Source: Symbiodinium natans
Lineage: Eukaryota > Sar > Dinophyceae > Suessiales > Symbiodiniaceae
Length of the DNA: 64,000 bases
Assembly: GCA_905221605.1 (NCBI GenBank)
Contig: CAJNDS010002152.1
Span: forward strand, 64,001-128,000
Reading direction: 5' to 3'
Position 1 is the stretch's first letter. Each line of letters starts with the position of its first letter. Below are positions 1 through 13,076 of the stretch, piece by piece. Below the pieces are notes generated by a model that was not told the origin of the DNA, searched no databases, and saw nothing but the letters and a program-made list of their open reading frames with translations. The position numbers were made by a program, and so were the translations under genes.

Positions 1-30
1 CATGCCTTGCAGCCAACCTGATGCAATGAA

Positions 31-59
31 GCGTGTGTGTGCGTGTGTGTGCGTGTGTG

Positions 60-147
<88 letters not shown>

Positions 148-250
148 TGGGTGTGGGCGTGGGGGTGGGGGTGGGTGTGGGTGTGGGTGTGGGTGTGGGT
201 GTGGGTGTGGGTGTGGGTGTGGGTGTGGGTGTGGGTGTGGGTGTGGGTGT

Positions 251-302
<52 letters not shown>

Positions 303-322
303 CACGGGGGGCGGGGGGGGGG
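31..322. repeat. Composite microsatellite (GTGC)n, (GTGTGG)n, (GT)n, G-rich
   Basis: A run of GTGC units (to about 148) passes into GTGTGG units (about 150-252), then pure GT (to 300) and a G-rich tail. The long open frames here in three phases are only repeat translation and are not genes. Confidence 0.95.
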
Positions 323-1998
323 GAAAGATCGCAGCGTGCAGCTGTCAGGTCACTCATTGCTTAACATCGACGTGGGTACTCCATGAGATGCTGCACAGCA
401 TGTATTCACACATCCTCCTGTACATACATGAATAACATGCGGCTAATTTGTTAAAGACCCATTAGATGCATCACCTGAGCAGATGCAGCACTCGTTGAAC
501 GTATACTGTTGGGTTCGCGTGCAGTCGAGATAGTCTTGTTGTGGCAACTTTGTGTAGCGTAGAGCGTTGCGCGCAATGCCGATGTGGCATGCGGCTTCCT
601 ACCCAGACCGCAAAATCGAGACTGGCCGGGGATCGACATAGAAAAACTCCTCTCATAGGGGATTGAACGAAAACAAACGACCATTTCAACAACGCACGTC
701 ACTACCAGTACTCCAAAGGGGCGATTTTGGGCAGTGGTCCTTGGGGTCGGCATAGCCATCCCGATGAGCGGAGGGTGCAGAAGGCAACCCCACTTTGCCG
801 ACGGAGGCCATTGGACTGGGGTGCTTTGCCCCAAGGGGCAACCTGCAGCATGAGTTCTCTGTACTTGCGGAGATGCAGTAATTCCCCTGCTTGCCTGCTG
901 CGTCCTTCTGGCCCAATGAGTGTGACATGGCCTCAAAAAGCAGAAGTGGGAACCGCAGCCGATGCATTGGAAAACAGAGTAGCGTCAACTGCGACTGCCT
1001 TGGAAGCACCTGGTGCAACTCACAAGTTACTCTAGGCCCGTGGCCGATTTCACTCTTCGAGGAGGGGCCACTGTCCTCCATACCCCACGGTCAACATCAT
1101 ACTTGTACAAGTGAAGCGTGGTGTCTCGAAGCTTCATGCGCAACCTTGATTCACTATCTTGCCACTGCTTCGCTTCACCGCAGCTCCATTTTGCTCTCGA
1201 CCCGGCAGTGCCCCTCCTTGCCAGCCTTCGCGAGCAGAGTCAGTCGGCTGCTTTGCGCACCCCTTGCGGCCGTGATGAGTCCGACCTGTATACCGCTGCG
1301 ACTACAGCAACCATGGCAAGTCTGGCGAGGATGATGGCAACATCCAGTGATAGGCAGGTTTGTCAGGCAATTCCTTCTGCAGCATGGCCGCACAAAGCAA
1401 AGCAAACCAATCTGGCACATGATCCTTTGCGTGTTCATCTGAATCCAAATCTTGGCCAAGCCGCGCATACTGCCGATGCTATGCAGGTCTCGCATCCAGA
1501 TGTAACACGTCGCTCGAGCCTGAATGCAGATTTCCCTCTGCATCTTGACTCTTTGAGAGATTTTGAGAGCGTTTCTGAAAAGCAGCGGCGCCAGCAGCAG
1601 AAGGCCTGTGCGTCTTGCTGCTGCGCTGCTGCTGGAGCACCTCAGAAGTCAGAAGGGGCAGCCGGCCTTTGGAGGATTGCGAGCCTTTGATGGTGCCCTG
1701 AACTGGCAGGAATATGCAATATGCCATATTTTGCTGCTGGCTTGGAGAGCCGCCGATTTCTTGTGGCCAATAGCACTTCGCCACCAAAGAACCGCTGCAA
1801 CTAACTCTCCATGTTTGGTCAACAGTCTCTGAGTTCCATCCCCTCATCCCTGCAACCCCACTACAGTCAGATCAACATCTTCGAATATAACTAGTCTCCT
1901 CACTCCTGCCGGCCCAGACGCAGCCAAGGCACCGGACTGGCCGCAAAGGCATGTGCATGCAAAGGGCCCAGCCCTGGCAGCAAAAGGTGCTCAGAGCG

Positions 1999-2057
1999 TT
2001 TAGGGTTTAGGGCTTTAGGGTTTAATTTAGGGTTTAGGGTTTAGGGTTGAGGGTTTA
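1999..2057 (+). repeat. Interstitial telomere-type repeat (TTTAGGG)n, degenerate
   Basis: Six to eight TTTAGGG units with small deletions and substitutions. The unit is the plant/dinoflagellate telomere motif, here far from any visible chromosome end. Confidence 0.9.
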
Positions 2058-3852
2058 AGATCCGGAAAGCTGGTCCCCAGGGTACCCTACTACTGCGAGT
2101 TGGCTCCGTGATATAGGGCACGCCTGTTCCAAACGGGGGACAACGCAAGTTCGAGGACCCCGGCCTGGGTGAAGCCACCCTACCGCCATGTCCGTGCTTG
2201 AGCCGAGCTATGCGGAGCATGCGGAGACCGAACGATGGGGGCCTCCTATACATACAATTTGCCCACAGCAAAAGAGCCTGTCAGATTTGTCCGAACACCC
2301 TACTGAAAAGTAAGTAGCCCTGAATCATTCAGCTCCCCTGAGAAGCAGCGTCGTGGTAGCACCTGATGGGCTGTTGCCATAATCTCCCGCCAGACCCGCA
2401 CAGAGGGCATAGCAGCGAATCTTGGCCTCGACTTGCTTTGGTGCTAAGTTACTTATAGGGCAATCGAATAATTCTTGCCGATTCTTATGGCATCTTATGG
2501 CTTATATGGCTCTTGCCACATGTGCATCTACCTTCTTGGATGCGGAATTTGAGCGTTTGGCTGACTCTGATGCAATCTGATTCAGCAGGCGGTATCATTT
2601 GGACAGTGCTACGGGCCTAGGTGCTCAACTTCTCCAGGCTTCAGGCTTCTACCAGCTGGTGCTTCTTCGATTCGCAGACCTGGACAAGTTGAACAGAGTT
2701 CTTGTGTACTCCTGCTTGAAGCCTGTAGATCCGCGGAGGCTGCGAACCCAACATAGCGACAGCTTCCACGGGTCATGTTTACATCCGTGGTCACTTCTCA
2801 AGCCTGGAACATGAAGTAGAACTTGCCACCAATCTCACGGATCACGGCTTTGTCGGAAAAGACGAGTGACGCTGCCCCTTAGGTCGGCTTCTACTCAAAT
2901 AATGCGGCACGGGGGAAGGCGCCAGGGTACAGTGTTGCTGATATGTCATGCATTGATCATGCTTGGGGGGTGCACCCCGAGAGCAGCTTTTCTTCCACTC
3001 TCTCCAGAAGCTTCGTAGGGTATGCTAAGGATACAGTGGGCTTCCGAGCACCTTGTGGCTTCGCCGAATCTTCTGCTTGCATTCCTGCAGCAGCAGTTCA
3101 GGATTCAGTAGACCCCGATAGTGGGTCCAAGTCCCAGGGTGAAATGGAAGGGAAACTTGAAGACAAGTTCAACGTGATGAGCCTGCCGTCAAAATTTCTG
3201 GCAGGCCCCCGGCGTGCTCGCCCGGAAAATTATACATTTACGGAAGCCCCTGAGCTGTTCGAGATTCGAAACACCAGACTAAACACAACAGCAAACAACA
3301 GAAAGCAGCACATCTGGCATGCAGCTCAGAAGGCAAGGCGATGGATCAAACGGCTTGCATCCGAGCTAGGGCCACTACGTAGGGCAGCTAAGGACAAAGC
3401 GTGGCAACCCAGCCAACTACTGCAACTTTACTAATCTACACGGAGGAAATGCGTTTGCACTTCTATGGGCATGCTGGGTCAGTTCACTCGGGCTGAGGTT
3501 GCCAGCTAAAAAACACATGATCTAATCGACAGGCGGCGACTGTGTCGGCCTTTGTCTTTCAATCAGTGGCCGGCCAAGGAAACAGTTCATGGCGGCGAGA
3601 GAAATTCATTAACAGTATATTTGTCTTCCAACTTGGTCATGCGTCGATGAGTCGGGGCACCTCCAACAAAAATATCAGCACCTGCCAAAGTGGTGTCTCA
3701 CATTTGCGCTGTACTTCGGGGGCCTCTTAAAGGACTTCGTGAGACCCATATAATAGTTACGAAGTTCTCCGCTTCTCTGCCCACCTCCAATCACCATCCA
3801 CTATCCATCGATCCTCTGCGGAGCAAGGCCTGGCAACCGCAGAGAAAAACAC

Positions 3853-3934
3853 GGGGGTTTACGAAATTTGGGGTACCTTAAAGGGATCCTACTATTTGGG
3901 GGTCTACATTGAGGGTCCCATATATACACTCCCA
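3853..3934 (+). mobile_element. Miniature inverted-repeat element, copy 1 (3' end degenerate)
   Basis: It starts GGGGGTTTACGAAATTTGGG and shares in order the blocks GGTACC, AAGGGATCC, ACTATTTGGGG, CTACATT and GGGTCCC with the copies at 17730, 33479, 41497 and 52942. The right terminal repeat is eroded. It has no coding capacity, so it would be a non-autonomous element. Confidence 0.7.
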
Positions 3935-5137
3935 CATCCAATGGATTTCTGTGCTGCACTTCTACATTCAGCCAAGGAGCGTGAGCGTGAGCGGTTGCCT
4001 CAAATTGCATGTTCCAGTCTAAGGGCCAGGGCAAACGGGAGATCTTCTGGATGACCTAATTGCTTGTGCCGCCCCTGAAATGCCCCTTAGCCTCCGATGC
4101 TCTCATGCCATCACACCTCTATAACCCTAAAAGCCCATTGTAAGGGTGGTGAAGCTGTCTCTCGAGCTCTTGCGAGTAGGGACTCACTCACACACACACA
4201 CACACACACTCTGGCGACTCTGGCCTTCCATTTTCCAAAACAACCTCTGTTTGAAGAGGGGTCCTTGAGCTCGTGCAAGACAGGAGCCAAGTTTGTGGCG
4301 GGTTGTGGCTGAAACAGAGATGTCATGGGCGTTGCTGCTTTTACAGTCGACTTCGTCTACAGCAAGCCTACGTGGTCGTAGCCCTCCAGTTTTCAGGTTG
4401 GCAGGCCCCTACTGAATGGTGACCACCAAGGCCTGAAGCAGTGAAGAGAGAGGTGGGCTTGGGGCGATGACGAGAATTCCACGGCAGTGAGGCTGTTCCG
4501 CCGACATGTTTCGTCTGAGGCATCCGAAAGGCGCAATGCACTCACCTCTAGGGCTCCTTAACGCACCGGTGCCTTGATTTGAAGTGCTGTACTTGGGGGC
4601 CCCTGGAAGCGCTTGAAGAGGTCTACGTTTTTTGCACGTAAATGGCAGCGACGCGGGATGCTTCGCAGCCAAGAGGCGGAGCCAGCCTGACTGAGTCCTG
4701 CAGATATCACAGAGGTATTCAGGCAGGGGCCGCAAACTTTGTGCATTCTACACCCCCCCCCCCCCACCCAAGGGGATTCGGTCCATCTTCAATCATCGGC
4801 TTCATCGCCTGTCAGACGAGGAACAATGAGAGGACGTGTGCCAAGAAAGTGGCAACTGCCGTGGTGCAGCCAAGGTGCCCGAGCCATCACCTTCGATGGG
4901 GCTTGCACATCAAGCAGCATTCAAAAGTGGGATTCTGGCTTTCGTCATACTACAAAATCTAACATGCGCTGTTAGAGCACACGTTTCATGGTCAAAGTAG
5001 AGAAGAAGATGCAACCGGATCGTGCTGTGCACTGACACTGGCCTTCACCGTCTTTTCGGTCTTCGTACCTTGGCATGCACCGGTGAAGCTTCTTCGAGCG
5101 GAAGTTCAGACAATTGTCTCCTATCTTCGCCGCGCTG

Positions 5138-8100
5138 CAAAGCATCAGCAGCCTGGCCACATCGATGCTCTTTGCAGGACCTGTCGGGGAGTGTAGTGTG
5201 CTGCGCTCTGTTGACGACGAAAGGCTCGACGACACACTGCCTCGCAGGCGGGTAGCGCCTTCCATAAACTCATTCCTTGGATTCTTGGACAACGCAGCAC
5301 CGAGGCAACTCTGCACAAAGAGTTTCCAAGGCCGGCGAGAACGGATAAATCGGAAATGATCGAATATATCCGAATATGATGCTTTGCTCTTGGGTCGTTG
5401 GATGGACTGGCCTGCGTGAGCTTTCAATCAATGAGTGCCTGGCCTGGCGATGACCTATGCTTACCCAAACTCTGCAGCGATGTGAACATGAGATTGACCT
5501 TTCGAATGCTACGGGCCCCAGAGTGGGCGCTTGAGCGATGGAGCGTATGCCACAAAATAACGAACCTCTGCGACACACATCGCACCAAATGGAATGTACA
5601 CAGCGCTACCCTGAGTCCCAGCTGCACAGAGATCAGGCCGTCACCGCCATCAAGCAGGTTGAACAAGCTCTTGAGGTCGGAAGATTCAAGCTCCTAAGTG
5701 TGCAAAAGGGCAGGATGTATGAGGTCAGTGAGGTCTCCTTCGTTAATTGCTTCCACCACCTGTTAGATTGCTAGATTGCAGCAGGTGACAAGCTGGCTCA
5801 TCCAGAATGCCATCTTCGGACCTTGATGGGACAATGGCGGGCGAGGCCCAGAAGAAACGTAAGGCGGCACAAGAAACGCTGAACACCTGTGCCAACCGTG
5901 TGCCAGTTTGCCCGATTGCGCTCCCTGACTTTGCAAGCTGCCGAATTCCTGGGCCGATGGGCTGGAGATCGCCTCATTGAACTCGTCCCAGCTGAGGAGC
6001 CCATCACCTCCCAGATGCCATCATGTTGTAGCTGCCCAAACGGCCCAAACTCTGAATACTCTTAGGCGGTGTATTCAGGCGATGCCGTGATCTGCACAAA
6101 GCATATAAGGTAGCCTGAGGTGTCTAAGGCCAGGAACATGTTCTGCAACTTGGTCATGAGGGTACGTTGCGCCTGCAAGGACAACAGGCAATAGGGATGA
6201 AAGTGGATCTCAGCACGAACTGAACAACTGACAAGAGTGACAAGAGTGACAAGAGGAGACGCATGCTGGCCTTTTGTTTGGCTTCCTTGGCATGCTTGCG
6301 CATCGAGGAAACCGTGCCGAGATTCCCGGTCGGAAGCAATGAACGAACTCTAAGATCTGCCAGGATGCAAACTGCAGTTCTTCATCTGCATGTGCGACTT
6401 TCAACGTGCTTTGGACAAAAACCGCCTCGGTTGGATAGCATGTTGGCAGCAAAGGCAACTTTCAATACTTACCCACCGCCACTGAATGCACTTCCTACCG
6501 TATGCCAGACGTTGTCTGCTGGACAAGGAAGCTGCATTCACCACGTTGAGGACAGCAAAACCTGCCGCGCATCAGCCATGCTGGATGTCCGCAGCGCAGG
6601 CTGGGCAAGTATATGAAGTAGGATTTATATTACTGTTGGTGAGTGTATTTAAGGTTCCTTTCTAATTTTGGTGAGTGTATAAATTGGGTGTCCTTTTGGG
6701 GGTACAAGAAATATATACCCTGCTTCATATTTTGGCAGCAAACGAGGAGACCAAGTGCCCCCAAAACAGGCAGCTTGTGGCCTACCAGGCAGCGGTACAG
6801 CAAGAAGAACAATGTCCACCATTCCGTAACCTCGCATGCAACTGCGGGCGAAAAAAAATATGCGCTTTCGAAGATGTTGAACAGACGAGTGCAACTTCCC
6901 ATGTTCACTACACTGCTCGGACATGCTTTGTATCCAAGCCACATTGTCAGTCAGCACTCTGCATGCAGGTGCCCAATTTGCAAACAGAATTTCCTTGGTA
7001 GCCCAAGAACCATGCTACAACGTTAGCTACTGTTACAAGGGAATCTATACGAAAAAAAGGGGCAAAAGGGCGCCACTCAGCTACCAAGTTTCAAACATGG
7101 TCAGGAAGCTTCCGGTAAACGTGCCTGTCCGTGGAACGTCGGCAGAAAACATGTCCGAATATTGCGGTCTTGAAGGACAACTCCGGTGCTTGCTTCGGTC
7201 TTGCAACCAAGTATCCGTAGTACCTGGCAGGGACCAGAGAACTCGTCGAACTGTCGTGAACGAGTGGCTGCAGTCTGCAACTACTACAATGGAACACGTG
7301 CGTTCGACTCTGGATCCTCTATAAGCTCCTCTTGACTAAGCAGCTTGTCCCAACGACGGCTTGCAAAGCGGTTCTCTGAAAGGACTTAAAGGCAACGGCA
7401 ACGAGCCGCAGTGCAAACATGACAGGAAGCAAGCAGGCAGCTTGCACTCCATTACTGCAATCCGGCTGCCGGAACACATCCCTCCGCACTTGCACATCCC
7501 ACGATTCGTCCTTTGAAGGTGGTCAGTGCTTCAGTCGCTGTATCTTTCGCATGCGTTTCGCAAGCTGCATGATTGCCTGTGCTGAGCTACTGGCTGTGAG
7601 GAAGAAGTGGAGCATGTTGCTTACGAAAAGGGCGGCGATGCACTGGATGCAAGCCTTGCATAGGTTTGGGCTTGCAGAGGGCAAGCATCTTGCACGTAGC
7701 AGGACCATGAATACCTAGATCGCATGCTGACCAGCGGCAAGCAAGGACATTGTCCATACAAGGACGGTCCCACCTCAAAAACAAAAAACATGACACACTG
7801 TTGCAAAAATGAGCAGCCACTACACAGAGGCCAGCTATGATGGCTATGATTACTACGCTATGATCAGAGGTTCTGATCAGAGTCCTGATCCGCCAGTGCT
7901 AAGGCCCACGCTTGCTCTCAAGCAAGACATGAGAAATGCCAAGGACTCCAGGGACTGAGAGATCCTTGCGAAGATCTGCGGCTGAAAGCCCTGATCTGCA
8001 ATCACAAAGCGATGACTAGAGACATAGGACGTGTGCTCTATGTTAACTCCGCGCCTGACAACCTTCAGGGCACGAACCAGCTTCCCAAAGCGGATCAGGC

Positions 8101-9056
8101 GCAAAATCCTTGCTGTGTTCAAGGCATGCTCAGTGCAGCGAGCAACTTATTGCCGTGCCACGGACGAACAGGACAGATGATTGCAGCGAAAAGGCATTGG
8201 TTTTATTGGAAAGTTCTCCGCCAGGATGTATACAACCCAAGACAGAACCACCACCTGTTGCGAGATGTGAGTTCTCAAGCTAGACATGAACTCCGGTGAC
8301 ACGGCGAAGACAGACTTCTGGATACCTTGTTCATACTGGGGTTCGTGGGTGGAGACTATCCATGACGCTCTGCAGCCAGGCAGCTAGTAAATCAATGTAA
8401 TTTGTAATTCCGCCTCGAAAGAATAGCCCCCTTGGTGGCATCAGCGATCAGCACAGCATTGGGGAGAGCCCAAGAAAGTGGCTGTTGCAGTGAGGCTGCA
8501 AGTCTGAACTGCAAGAAATAAGAATTCTGATTCTGAGCGGAGTGGCTGCAATATGGAAATGCGAACAGTCACGTCGATCCTGGGCGTTTCGTCTGCCATG
8601 GGCTGATGCTAGCCACCTCCACCCCCCCGCCCCTCCCACCCGTCTCACATAACATGGCTTCAGAAGCGGGAGCAGTGCAGGCAAGCCACGTGAACACCAC
8701 CTGACGTGTTGGCTCAAGGCTTGGTTGCAGCAAGAGCTGTTCATCTCTGTTGTTTACCTGACACCTGCTTGCTGCTAGGAACCGAGAATGCGATATCCAG
8801 GTAGAGCAGGAAATCATTTCCTGATGCAGACAAAAGACATCTACCGAACTTTGAGCAGCGACGAGTTCGAGGCCCGCACCCCAAGCGAAGCGGTCTTGGA
8901 TGGAGCTCTTGTAGAAGCCATAGTCCAAGAGGTAGCCGATCCTTGGAGTATCTGCCTATGCAGCTTCCTTGAGCGCCGCCGCTCTTCCGCCCGCACTTGT
9001 GCTGTTGCACCAAGAAGCTCCCAGCCATCGTACTGGAGCTCCAAAGCCATGCTCAT
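5138..9056 (-). CDS. Voltage-gated cation channel with EF-hand (multi-exon)
   Basis: This is a plasma-membrane ion channel of the six-helix voltage-gated superfamily, assembled from minus-strand exons. Seen: an S1-like exon (about 8985-9056); an S4 exon (8055-8109) with seven Arg/Lys at every third residue (R..R..R..K..R..K..R); an S4-S5-like exon (about 7915-7963); pore exons 7093-7124 and 6943-6993, which join as TMF-EILFANWAPACR; S6 exons 6782-6830 (TEWWTLFFLLYRC) and 6536-6561 (GFAVLNVVN); post-S6 exon 6373-6425 (AVFVQSTLKVA); an EF-hand split over 6115-6172 and 5930-6007, with a perfect 12-residue loop DTSGDGLLSWDE; and C-terminal exons 5238-5275 (NEFMEGATRLRG) and about 5138-5180 (PAKSIDVARLL). 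Junctions keep frame from the pore to the EF-hand, apart from an unplaced linker near 6.3 kb. The order S4, pore, S6, EF-hand is that of dinoflagellate single-domain channels. S2, S3 and S5 were not resolved, and the N-terminal part may extend to about 9.7 kb. Ion selectivity cannot be told from sequence alone. Confidence 0.8.
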
Positions 9057-10501
9057 GATCTAAGTCTGTTTGATCATCCACACTGGTTGGGCAGTACTGC
9101 TGCTGGAGGAAAACGCGGTCATACTATGGTCGGGGCATTGAGGCACAGAACCGCCGCGAGGAAGAGCTCGAATTTTTCCTGCAGAACTGGAGTCTCACAT
9201 AGTCCCCTTCTGAGTCCTCTGAATTACCACTCCTATGCCCTCCACCCCATGCCACCAGTCCGAGAGCAAGAAATTTTGCAGGCACTGGAAGCACGTTCGT
9301 CTTGGCTGACCAGGCTCCCCCTCCTGAAGTTGCATTGGTTGGAGAAGACTGTGTTGGGATCTTGAGTGGTTTCAAAGATTGGATGAACAGCCCGCATCTG
9401 GTCTAGGTGCTCGGGTGTTGTTTCCGTTCTTCTTTGGAGCATGCCTTGGCCTTCTTGGCACCACATGTTCGCTGCTTCAGGGGTTCTTAGCAATGTCAAT
9501 GCTATATACTTCAACGCAGCCTTGTGAGCCATATGCGGACTGACAGGACCTGTGCAATCTCTCTTGCAAAGCCCTGAGCTCTTCCCCTTGGGAGTCCTCA
9601 ATGCCTGTCAAGCCTTCTGCTTCCTCATCACCAACGTCGCCACCAACCACATCAGACCAGCAGGTAGCTGGACTGCGACGATGTGCGGCGACTACAGGCC
9701 CGAACAAGGAAGTCTAGCAGCTAGCAGACCAATGAAGCAACTTGTTCTTTTCACGCCACTGAACTGCGTCTGGCAAAGCAAGCAAAGCCGGCTGTATCGG
9801 CCACCGCGCCTGCGGGATTCAAGGTTTGCGAGCTGCACCTGGATGTCTGCGTCTCTTTTTGTGGGTTGCGGTTAATTTGCCGGGCCATAAGGCTGTCCTT
9901 TGATGCAAAACTTGGCGCATTTCTGACTGAAGCCTGAGGATGGCACGACAGGCTCCTCATACTGCGTCTGTTCCTGAAGTTTCGAGACATGCTGGCCCAG
10001 GACAGGTGGCTGCGATGCTGTGCCATGAAACTGCCACCGTACGGTGCTACACACTGCTGCGGACGGCCTGGGGGAACTTCCTCAGCCTGAGCAGGTCTTC
10101 ACCCAATCTGCTGCATTTCGGGGACTCAATTTTCCGCACTAACTCTGGCCGAGTTACACTCTGATAGAAACCCTGATGCTGGAGATGTCGTCTGCTGAGG
10201 ATACAACACCTGCAAAATACTTCAAATTCTCAGCGCTACGCATGCGACCTAGAAGGAGCCGGCAGAAACACGTGAAACGCCTGCCTTTGTGCCAATGCTG
10301 CACACGTGCTGTGCACTGAAATGCCGCACAGTTGAGTGACGACCAAAGTGCAAGCGGCCCATCCTGCCTTTAGATCCCATTCCCGCCAGCCTTTGATCTG
10401 CTGCCGCAACAAGTCAATATATGAGTGGCTGCGAAGCAACCCGGACACTGCTGTGAGACAGGCTCAAAAAAGTGCACGCACATATCAATGCCGGGATACA
10501 C

Positions 10502-10858
10502 AAGCCACTCATCAAATCCATGAGGAATAATCTTCTCCGAAGGCAGCAATGCTTGGCCCAGCCTGGGCTCAACCAACGACATATGGGAGTTGCTGCATCT
10601 TGGGGTCCCTTTCGGGGGACATGGCTGCTCTAGGAATCCGACGAAGAAAGCTGCTTTTCTACGGGTACCCCTTCAAGTAGTGGAACACATCACGCAATAC
10701 AAAACTCTCGGACGCTAAGGACTCTATAGGTTCAGCACACTGATCACGCTGGGCATGTCGAGAGCTGGAGCCGATTTCTGGGCAGCTGGCGCATCATCGG
10801 TCTTTCCAAAATCCTTGTCCCACACGGTGAAGCACAAAGTGTCGCCATAGTGGAAGTC
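10502..10858 (-). CDS. C2-domain protein fragment (two exons)
   Basis: Exon 10791-10858 encodes DFHYGDTLCFTVWDKDFGKTDD, matching the beta-strand plus D.D.GK.DD calcium-loop region of C2 domains. Exon 10502-10562 continues in frame (ALGQALLPSEKIIPHGFDEWL) with the LGxAxLPS.....GF.G/E pattern that follows in C2 domains. The join uses a GC donor and an AG|G acceptor in phase 2. C2 domains bind membranes or partners, usually with Ca2+. The remaining strands were not placed; a frame near 10370-10420 (WDLKAGWAACTLVV) could hold another exon. The full gene is certainly longer, on both sides. Confidence 0.72.
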
Positions 10859-11488
10859 CTGATGAAGAAGGCCGAGCTCGAGCGGCGGAAGCGGCTGTGG
10901 TCGCGGAATGGGCCAAAGTTCGGCCAAGCAGCTGTGATGCGGGCGGAAACATTCCACCTGTGCGGAAGGACCATGAGAGCTACCAACGCACTGTGACGAT
11001 GCACGACTGGAAGATGCGCAAACCGATAAACAGAATCGGTCAAGCTGGGCGTCAGGCACAGGGCTCAAGTCCTTGAAAAAGTGACATTCGTTGAAACATG
11101 TTGTTGATGCCATGCGCTTCGGTCTGTACCTCATACCCTCAAGACTAATGCAGCCAAATCTCGTTGGACACCGTCGGCGTCTGAAATGTCGATTTTCCTT
11201 TGCCTTTAAAGCGGAGCATGGGCTTCTGAGGGCATACAACATAGTATATAGTATTACTACACAAAAATATCTAGTGTATGCATATACAGTGTGTATCTAT
11301 TTATATAGTATATATGTATATAGACTTTTCAACCATTCCCTCCGTATGCCGTCCAGGCGAACATGCCTTTTTTGACTTGACAGCGTGGACGGCTCGTACA
11401 GTCATCTGCGCTGCGATGTTTTTTTTTTTCACTCCTGCACAGCTGGGGCGAATCCACATCGCAGGGCGACGACGAGGTACTTGCGATG

Positions 11489-11680
11489 TTTAGGGTTTAG
11501 GGTTTAGGGTTTTTGTTGCCACCCGCTTAGCTGACAGGGTTTAGGGTTTAGGGTTTAGGGAAATCACCAACAGCACGTGGTGGATCCAGCTCCCTTTCTT
11601 GGGCGATGCGGAGTGGACCAATTGCAGGGGTCTACCTCCACCCAAAACCTGTAACCCTAAACCCTGTAACCCTAAACCCC
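11489..11680. repeat. Interstitial telomere-type repeats in both orientations
   Basis: TTTAGGG tracts at 11489-11514 and 11538-11560 are separated by a TTGCCACCCGC-containing spacer. CCCTAAA-type units follow at 11652-11680. The spacer resembles one between TTAGGG tracts near 38.57 kb. Confidence 0.85.
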
Positions 11681-12628
11681 ATACTCTGTGCCTCAACAAT
11701 TTGGCTTTTACCTCGCACGGAACCCGGCCGTGCCAAAAGCATCCTAAGACTGCCAGCATACTGCGACGTCGTAGGTGTGCAGGCGGTGGGAAGAGCATTT
11801 GCCCCGTAAAGGAGCCTAGAGAATTGCCACTATGATATTCTTTTTCATCAGGATTTTTATAACCCGAAATAGCAGTAAATAGGCACAATGCTTTCAGACA
11901 TGTAATCCGGCTCGGAAATTCAAGGCCTAACTGAAGGGCCTGGGGATCTCCCGTTGCTTCCTGCAATGACAGTATGGTGCTGTGCTGGTCTTCTGAGCCT
12001 CCGACCCTGCACTGCGCAGATGCAATAAGGATCCGAAGACATGCCTCCGTGTGTTTTCGGTGAGAATGATTTGCCTCTCTGACGCGTCGTTTGTACTAAC
12101 AAGTGTCACATCCCCATCATCCCTCGCTCGGAAGATCTCACATCGCTTCATTTCGGCCTGGCACGATGTCAGCCTCGCGCAAGCCTGCAGGAGTTGCACC
12201 GATGTGTGTCTGAAGCTCTGCGCTCCAGGTTGAAGAAGCATCTCTCGAAGCTCACTAGAACTCAGAAACTCATGCAGCAGGCGGCAAAATAGCCACCTTG
12301 CCTGTGGCTCGCCAGATGTTGACCTTGTGAGTTGACAGGGTGCTCGACAGGCTGAACAGCATGCTCATTTTTCGGATGTCGCACACCTGCTTCTGTTCTC
12401 TCTCGCCATGGTCTAAGCTCTTATCATGTCTTATCCTTTATCTCCCAAATCCCCTGAGCACCAGCCTCGATTTCATAGGCCATGTTAACAAGCTTTGCCT
12501 GGGCGGCGTCTTGCCCACTGCATTCTCGCTGTTGAAGCAACGCAAAACTGACGAACCTAACCTTAATTGGCGGTTGCTTTCGTGTGTGAATATCAGCACA
12601 GCAATTTGAACAAGTAAATATTATACAT

Positions 12629-12724
12629 ATGTATATATATATATATGCACATATATATATATATATGTACACCTATTTACACTTGAAGCCTCTGCAGTCG
12701 GAGCTTTACACAAACGCGAAAAGA

Positions 12725-12773
<49 letters not shown>

Positions 12774-12873
12774 GTGTGTGTATGTATGTATGTATATATG
12801 TATGTATATACGTATATATGTATATGTGTATATAGGTATATATGTATATATGTATATATGTATGTATGTATAT
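12629..12873. repeat. TA/TATG microsatellites
   Basis: Two blocks of TA-rich repeat (about 12629-12670 and 12727-12873), the second passing into TATG units. Tyr/Ile-rich open frames on both strands are repeat translation. Confidence 0.95.
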
Positions 12874-13020
12874 AGCAACAGTTCTGGCAGGCCGAACACT
12901 GTAGATCCTTTTGCGCATCCCGCCTGGTCGAAGTCATCGGCGTCAATCGCGAAGCTCGCCTGCTTCTTGAATGAGCTGCCAGGACCTGGCAGGACATGAC
13001 GCATGGCTTGATTGAACACA

Positions 13021-13076
13021 GGTTTAGGGTTTAGGGTTTAGGGTTTGGGGCTTAGGGCTTGGGGTTTGAGGTTTGG
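13021..13076 (+). repeat. Interstitial TTTAGGG tract, degenerate
   Basis: Four clean TTTAGGG units are followed by GGGGCTTAGGG-type variants. Confidence 0.9.

Larger units (their letters stand above)
323..5130. other. No assignable gene; scattered repeats
   Basis: Several open frames of 60-190 codons occur on both strands (for example 1118-1690 plus and 2943-3434 plus), but none shows a domain I recognise and none is flanked by exons that read through. The stretch also contains a TTTAGGG tract near 2 kb, a short CA run (4188-4210), a miniature inverted-repeat copy at 3853 and a C14 run near 4752. The low-coordinate end may include the 3' part of the channel gene that starts upstream at about 9 kb. 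Confidence 0.6.

Noticed and set aside
2-435. Three overlapping plus-strand frames of 117-132 codons
   Set aside because: Pure translation of GT/GTGC/GTGTGG repeats; residues are only Val, Cys, Arg, Gly, Trp, Ala.
2943-3434. 163-codon plus-strand open frame
   Set aside because: No domain recognised, opposite strand to all supported genes, and no adjoining exons. Not excluded, but unsupported.
10590-10680. Possible sixth miniature element (GGGGTCCC...GGGTACCCC)
   Set aside because: Only two short blocks match and neither terminal repeat is present.
12621-13019. Tyr/Ile-rich frames on both strands
   Set aside because: TA/TATG microsatellite translation.
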